Below are positions 60,532 to 64,000 of a stretch of 64,000 nt of DNA, piece after piece. The notes beneath the pieces were generated by a model. That model was given only the letters and a program-made list of their open reading frames with translations, did no database searches and had not been told where the DNA came from. Both the position numbers and the translations under genes were made by a program. The DNA lies in the NCBI GenBank assembly GCA_051893555.1, contig JBJFHL010000052.1, positions 57,102 to 121,101 of the forward strand. Direction: 5' to 3'. The DNA is from RGIG7179 sp051893555 (GTDB lineage: Bacteria > Bacillota > Clostridia > Peptostreptococcales > Anaerovoracaceae). Position 1 is the first letter of the stretch, and each line of letters starts with the position of its first letter.

Positions 60532-61506
60532 GTGTCGAAAGATGACGAAAGAAAAGGCACAAGAGTAAACACAGGAGAAAACGCAAGAGAGAGGATGCGT
60601 GACAGTAGAGAATATTTTGATCCGAACGAGATCCCGCCGGAAAAGCTGATTCCCTATACGGACAGCTTAATCTTCTCACTGGTAATGCGGGATGAAGATA
60701 TCTGCCGTGGTGTGCTGCAGGCAATCCTGCCGGAGGAGGATTTCGGAGAGATCCACATCAAAAGCCCGGAGAACCCATTGTTCGCAGAGGATGATGCGGA
60801 GCAGGAAACAGTGCAGGAATCCATGCGGGTGGAGACGGAGAAGACGTTGAAGTATGCAAGGGAGTATCATGGCGTGCGGTTTGATGCCCAGCTTCGTTCC
60901 ACACGGCGATGGGCCAGTGTAGAGATGCAGACCTACCGGGATCATCTGGGAAAGCGGTCGAGGGATTATCATGCCAATATGGATCCGGAGGCTCTGGATG
61001 CCGGCGATGATTACAGAAAGCTGCCGAGATCCTTCGTGATCTTTATCTGTACATATGACTACCTGAAAGCCGGAAAACCGGTGTACCGGTTTCAGTCTTA
61101 TGATGTGAAAAACTGCTTGCCTCTTGACGATGAGTCGTATACAATTATATTAAACACAGCCTGTGGACCGGAGAAGGTGCCGGAGGAGCTGCGGGCATTT
61201 TTCGCCTATATCAATGACCCGTCCAAGCGGGACGGAAGCTGGCTGACGCAGGCAATCGATGAACGGGTGAGAAAGTATAACACCACGAAATGGAGGAAGA
61301 GGCAGATGACGCTGGAAGAGATGATGAACCAGAGGTTTGACGCAGGAAGGGAAGAAGGCCGGGAGGAAGGCGAGGAAAAGCTGAACAGGCTGTATACGCT
61401 TTTGATCAGGGAGAATCGAATGGAGGATCTGAAGAAGGCGGCAGAGGATAAAGAATACCGCAGGAAGCTGTATTGCGAGTTCGGTCTGGATGCGGATGCA
61501 GAATAA
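60532..61506 (+). CDS. Rpn/PD-(D/E)XK nuclease-family transposase-like protein
   Basis: 324 residues from a GTG at 60532 (an ATG at 60595 is an alternative; neither has a clear ribosome site). It begins with PYTDSLIFSLVMRDEDICRG, then has GVRFDAQLRSTRRWASVEMQ, in which the acid and E-x-Q pattern fits the PD-(D/E)XK core, and later YDYLKAGKPVYRF. A charged coiled coil (DAGREEGREEGEEKLNRL) near 280 is typical of the Rpn group. Rpn proteins promote recombination. It sits between a deleted and an intact copy of the same lipoprotein cassette. Confidence 0.85.
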   Translation: MSKDDERKGTRVNTGENARERMRDSREYFDPNEIPPEKLIPYTDSLIFSLVMRDEDICRGVLQAILPEEDFGEIHIKSPENPLFAEDDAEQETVQESMRVETEKTLKYAREYHGVRFDAQLRSTRRWASVEMQTYRDHLGKRSRDYHANMDPEALDAGDDYRKLPRSFVIFICTYDYLKAGKPVYRFQSYDVKNCLPLDDESYTIILNTACGPEKVPEELRAFFAYINDPSKRDGSWLTQAIDERVRKYNTTKWRKRQMTLEEMMNQRFDAGREEGREEGEEKLNRLYTLLIRENRMEDLKKAAEDKEYRRKLYCEFGLDADAE

Positions 61507-61533
61507 AGAAGCACTGTGAAAGGAGAGGGCATT

Positions 61534-62475
61534 TTGAAAAAGCGAAATATTTGGCTTATCACTTTCATGTTAACAGCGGCAGTCATCTTCTTTGCAGGCT
61601 GCGGTGCAGATACACCATCTGACGGAAATGGAGTGAATCCGGATTCTGCATCTTCCGGAAAGGAGTCTGACGGTGGGGAATGCATGACCGGAGAGCAGGC
61701 ACTGGCCATGATCGGCGGGGGCCTGGATTTTGTGCAGGAGGAAAACCGGATGGGATATCTCCTGGATCGATACGAAAATCTCCACATTGTCACGCAGTTC
61801 TCTGACGGGACGGAAGAACAGAGCGTGTGTTTTCTCTTCGATGGGCAGCCGGCGTGGGCCATGGTGGAGTATGAGGAAACCAGCAAACGGGTGCTTTCCG
61901 GCAGCCTGGGTGCACTGGACTTTTACTGCGAACCGGGAGTGGTGCAGGCACAACTTGACATGGAACTGTATGAATCCGGGGGAAGCTATCTGGATTACAT
62001 GATTTCCAGCTATATCAGCGCAGAAGCGCAGGTGGAAACGGTGGAGGACCTGGATCCGTATCTGCGGGTGACGGCGGTGAACGGCGATCCGGAGGATCCG
62101 GAAGCAAGGCGGGATATTTATATCCTGGAGAAGGGCACCCTGCGGCTGGTGGAGGTATCCTATCTGAACGAAAATGGCGTCAGGGTGGGCGGCCAGTCCA
62201 TCGATACCGGCTGGGATGAAGGCGGCCTGATCTCCAACTTCCTGACCGCCTGGGAGGAGACCCGGACGGTGACCTTCGTATACGACAAAATGCTTGCAGA
62301 CGGCAATCTCGTCACGAGCAGGGTGTCTGTGGAGGTGCCGGCCACCTGGGAGGTGCTGCCTCGGTATCCGGAGGAGACGTTCTGCTATCTGAACCAGGAG
62401 CAGACCAAAGAGTATACATATCCGGGGGACGGAACGGAGGATTATACGGTGTATGTGACCAACGTAGCGGGGTAA
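61534..62475 (+). CDS. Secreted lipoprotein, function unknown
   Basis: 313 residues from a TTG at 61534 with AAGGAG nine bases upstream. The signal peptide ends in lipobox FFAGC (about residue 23), so it is anchored in the outer leaflet of the membrane. The rest is an acidic, mainly beta region with AMIGGGLDFVQEENRMGY and a final domain containing EVLPRYPEETFCYLNQEQ and ending VTNVAG. I do not recognise the family. An internally deleted copy lies at 60331-60497. Confidence 0.75.
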   Translation: MKKRNIWLITFMLTAAVIFFAGCGADTPSDGNGVNPDSASSGKESDGGECMTGEQALAMIGGGLDFVQEENRMGYLLDRYENLHIVTQFSDGTEEQSVCFLFDGQPAWAMVEYEETSKRVLSGSLGALDFYCEPGVVQAQLDMELYESGGSYLDYMISSYISAEAQVETVEDLDPYLRVTAVNGDPEDPEARRDIYILEKGTLRLVEVSYLNENGVRVGGQSIDTGWDEGGLISNFLTAWEETRTVTFVYDKMLADGNLVTSRVSVEVPATWEVLPRYPEETFCYLNQEQTKEYTYPGDGTEDYTVYVTNVAG

Positions 62476-62538
62476 GAAGGGATGAAGTGAGATATATACA
62501 CTATGGAAACTTGAAATGTTTCAGGATGCAGAGTATAA

Positions 62539-62583
62539 TATAAGAGATTTCGGTTAGAATATACCAAAATATCTTATAGGAGG
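62539..62583 (+). repeat. Hairpin repeat upstream of the ATPase gene
   Basis: TATAAGAGATTT and AAAATATCTTATA form an imperfect dyad. The 45-bp unit matches 63855-63899 at 34 of 45 positions in direct orientation, including ACCAAAATATCTT. Confidence 0.7.
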
Positions 62584-62590
62584 GTCCGAA

Positions 62591-63850
62591 GTGGATATTG
62601 AAATCAAAAGAGATTATTATTTAGAACAACTGGTGAAGCGTAAAAATAATGGACTGATAAAAATAGTAACAGGGATCAGAAGATGTGGGAAATCATTTTT
62701 ACTGCGTACCCTTTTCAAGAAGCATCTACTGGAGAGTGGTGTCTGCGAGGATCACATTATCGAAATGGCCTTTGATTTATTCGATAATATAGAGTTCAGA
62801 GATCCTCAGAAGTTCTACCCCTGGGCAAAAGAGCAGATGAAGGATGAGAATAAATATTATTTTCTTCTGGATGAGGTACAGCTGCTTGGAGAGTTTGTAA
62901 GTGTCCTGAATGGATTGGCAGACAGGAAAAACTGCGATGTGTATGTCACCGGAAGTAATGCGAAATTCCTGTCAAGGGATATTGCAACAGAGTTTGGCGG
63001 CAGAGGGGATGAAATTCATATGTACCCCTTGAGTTTTTCAGAGTTTATGACAGTCTATAATGGGAATCGATATGATGGGTGGAATGAATACATTACGTTT
63101 GGCGGGATTCCTCTTGTCGTTCTGGCGGAATCGGATGAACAGAAAATAACGCTTCTGAATAACCTCTTTAAGGAAACTTACATCAGTGATATTGTCAAAC
63201 GGAATAAAATTCGGAATATTGGTGAAATGGAGACTTTGCTGGATATATTATCATCCGCAATTGGGGCTTTGACGAATCCAAACAAACTGCAAAACACATT
63301 CAGGAGTGTGAATAAGTCTAAAATTACAGCGACAACCATTACGAAGTATATTGAATATCTGGAAGATGCATTCCTGATTGAAGAAGCCAGGCGCTATGAT
63401 ATAAAAGGGAAATCTTACATTGGTACACCTATGAAATATTACTTTATGGATCTGGGGCTTCGAAATGCAAGAATAAACTTCCGCCAGACGGAAGTAACCC
63501 ATTCTATGGAAAATGTGATCTACAATGAGCTCAGAATGCGTGGATGCAGTGTTGATGTTGGAAATCTTAGTATTGTGGAACCGGGCAAAGATGGTAAACC
63601 GGTAAAAAAACAGTTAGAAGTGGATTTCATATGTAATAAGGGATCTAAAAAATATTATATTCAATCAGCATATATGCTTGGTACGGAAGAAAAAATGGCA
63701 CAGGAGATCCGACCTTTCCTGAGAATAAATGATTCATTCAAAAAGATTGTGATCACATCAAATACTCCAAAACCATTTTATACGGAGGAAGGCATACTGA
63801 TGATGAATGTATATGACTTTTTATTGAAACAAGATTCATTAGAATTTTAG
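62591..63850 (+). CDS. AAA ATPase with DUF4143 domain
   Basis: 419 residues from a GTG behind AGGAGGG. Walker A is GIRRCGKSFLL (residues 27-37), Walker B YYFLLDEVQLL near 95, and the arginine-containing VYVTGSNAKFLSRDIATE follows. The C-terminal 180 residues match the DUF4143 pattern with ENVIYNELRMRG and an end domain LEVDFIC that resembles a PD-(D/E)XK-like fold. These ATPases are often present in many copies in gut bacteria and their role is unclear. Base composition is AT-rich compared with the core. It is flanked by direct hairpin repeats. Confidence 0.9.
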   Translation: MDIEIKRDYYLEQLVKRKNNGLIKIVTGIRRCGKSFLLRTLFKKHLLESGVCEDHIIEMAFDLFDNIEFRDPQKFYPWAKEQMKDENKYYFLLDEVQLLGEFVSVLNGLADRKNCDVYVTGSNAKFLSRDIATEFGGRGDEIHMYPLSFSEFMTVYNGNRYDGWNEYITFGGIPLVVLAESDEQKITLLNNLFKETYISDIVKRNKIRNIGEMETLLDILSSAIGALTNPNKLQNTFRSVNKSKITATTITKYIEYLEDAFLIEEARRYDIKGKSYIGTPMKYYFMDLGLRNARINFRQTEVTHSMENVIYNELRMRGCSVDVGNLSIVEPGKDGKPVKKQLEVDFICNKGSKKYYIQSAYMLGTEEKMAQEIRPFLRINDSFKKIVITSNTPKPFYTEEGILMMNVYDFLLKQDSLEF

Positions 63851-63854
63851 CAGC

Positions 63855-63899
63855 CAAAAGATATTTCAGTAATAAGAAACCAAAATATCTTTTAGAAGC
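63855..63899 (+). repeat. Hairpin repeat downstream of the ATPase gene
   Basis: AAAAGATATTT and AAATATCTTTT form an 11-bp dyad; direct copy of the unit at 62539-62583. It starts 4 bp after the ATPase stop codon. Confidence 0.7.
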
Positions 63900-63915
63900 A
63901 GCTGCAAAGTGCATG

Positions 63916-63946
63916 GAGGACGGCGTGATAGCCGTCCTCTTGTGAT
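63916..63946 (+). terminator. Terminator downstream of the ATPase gene
   Basis: GAGGACGGC, 6-nt loop, GCCGTCCTC, then TTGTGATTT. A further short palindrome GTGCACAATGTGCAC lies at 63969-63983 near the window end. Confidence 0.75.
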
Positions 63947-64000
63947 TTATGTGGCTTTAGCCCGTCGAGTGCACAATGTGCACGAGACAAAAGAACCACC

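Overview
The window looks like chromosome of an anaerobic, spore-forming Clostridia (Bacillota). A GerA/SpoVAF-type spore germination gene, a CdaA-CdaR-GlmM-GlmS operon, a raiA-type RNA between comF and hpf, YhaM, RelQ, NifU-like and ferredoxin-fused proteins, and strong AGGAGG ribosome sites all point this way. Coding DNA of the first 43 kb is GC-rich while spacers are AT-rich. I cannot name the genus; a relative of the Anaerovoracaceae or Lachnospiraceae is only a guess.

Layout. 1-2.4 kb: end of an OmpR-type regulator and its sensor kinase. 2.7-9.4 kb: nuclease-like protein, YhaM, a CCA-enzyme homologue with a damaged active site, a short RecD2 helicase, ComF, raiA RNA and HPF. 9.6-17.3 kb: c-di-AMP cyclase and regulator, GlmM, GlmS, adenosylhomocysteinase, YwlG-like protein and a helix-turn-helix protein. 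17.3-29.5 kb: YeiH-type exporter with divergent LysR, RarA, MalY/PatB-type lyase, MutY, two EamA transporters, an ArsC/Spx-like protein, a rhodanese lipoprotein, an aldo/keto reductase fused to a ferredoxin, RelQ, a NifU-like protein and a cysteine-motif protein. 29.6-37 kb: a 39-residue membrane peptide, two NhaC antiporters sharing a leader element, a membrane LuxR regulator, and a MerR/MATE divergon with a textbook MerR operator. 37-43 kb: GltX, the germination protein and an acyl-CoA synthetase.

43-60 kb is an accessory block. A 7TMR-DISM/GGDEF cyclase, a histidine kinase-like protein lacking its histidine, a NarX-type kinase, a NarL-type regulator and a degenerate receiver lie directly upstream of three large secreted proteins. 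The second secreted protein (1873 aa) ends in a dockerin and carries a 1,006-bp duplicated block; the third (981 aa) begins with a cohesin-like domain. I infer a sensory unit controlling a small surface assembly joined by a cohesin-dockerin contact. No carbohydrate-active enzyme is nearby, so a classical cellulosome is unlikely. 60-64 kb holds remnants, a duplicated lipoprotein cassette around an Rpn-type nuclease, and an AAA/DUF4143 ATPase flanked by direct copies of a hairpin.

Genome-scale texture is unusual. A roughly 60-bp palindromic element occurs six times as three same-orientation doublets 174-197 bp apart, one copy being translated as the C-terminus of a histidine kinase. A second hairpin doublet and a 160-bp MITE-like element are also present. 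Several conserved enzymes carry short tandem-repeat insertions absent from ordinary homologues.
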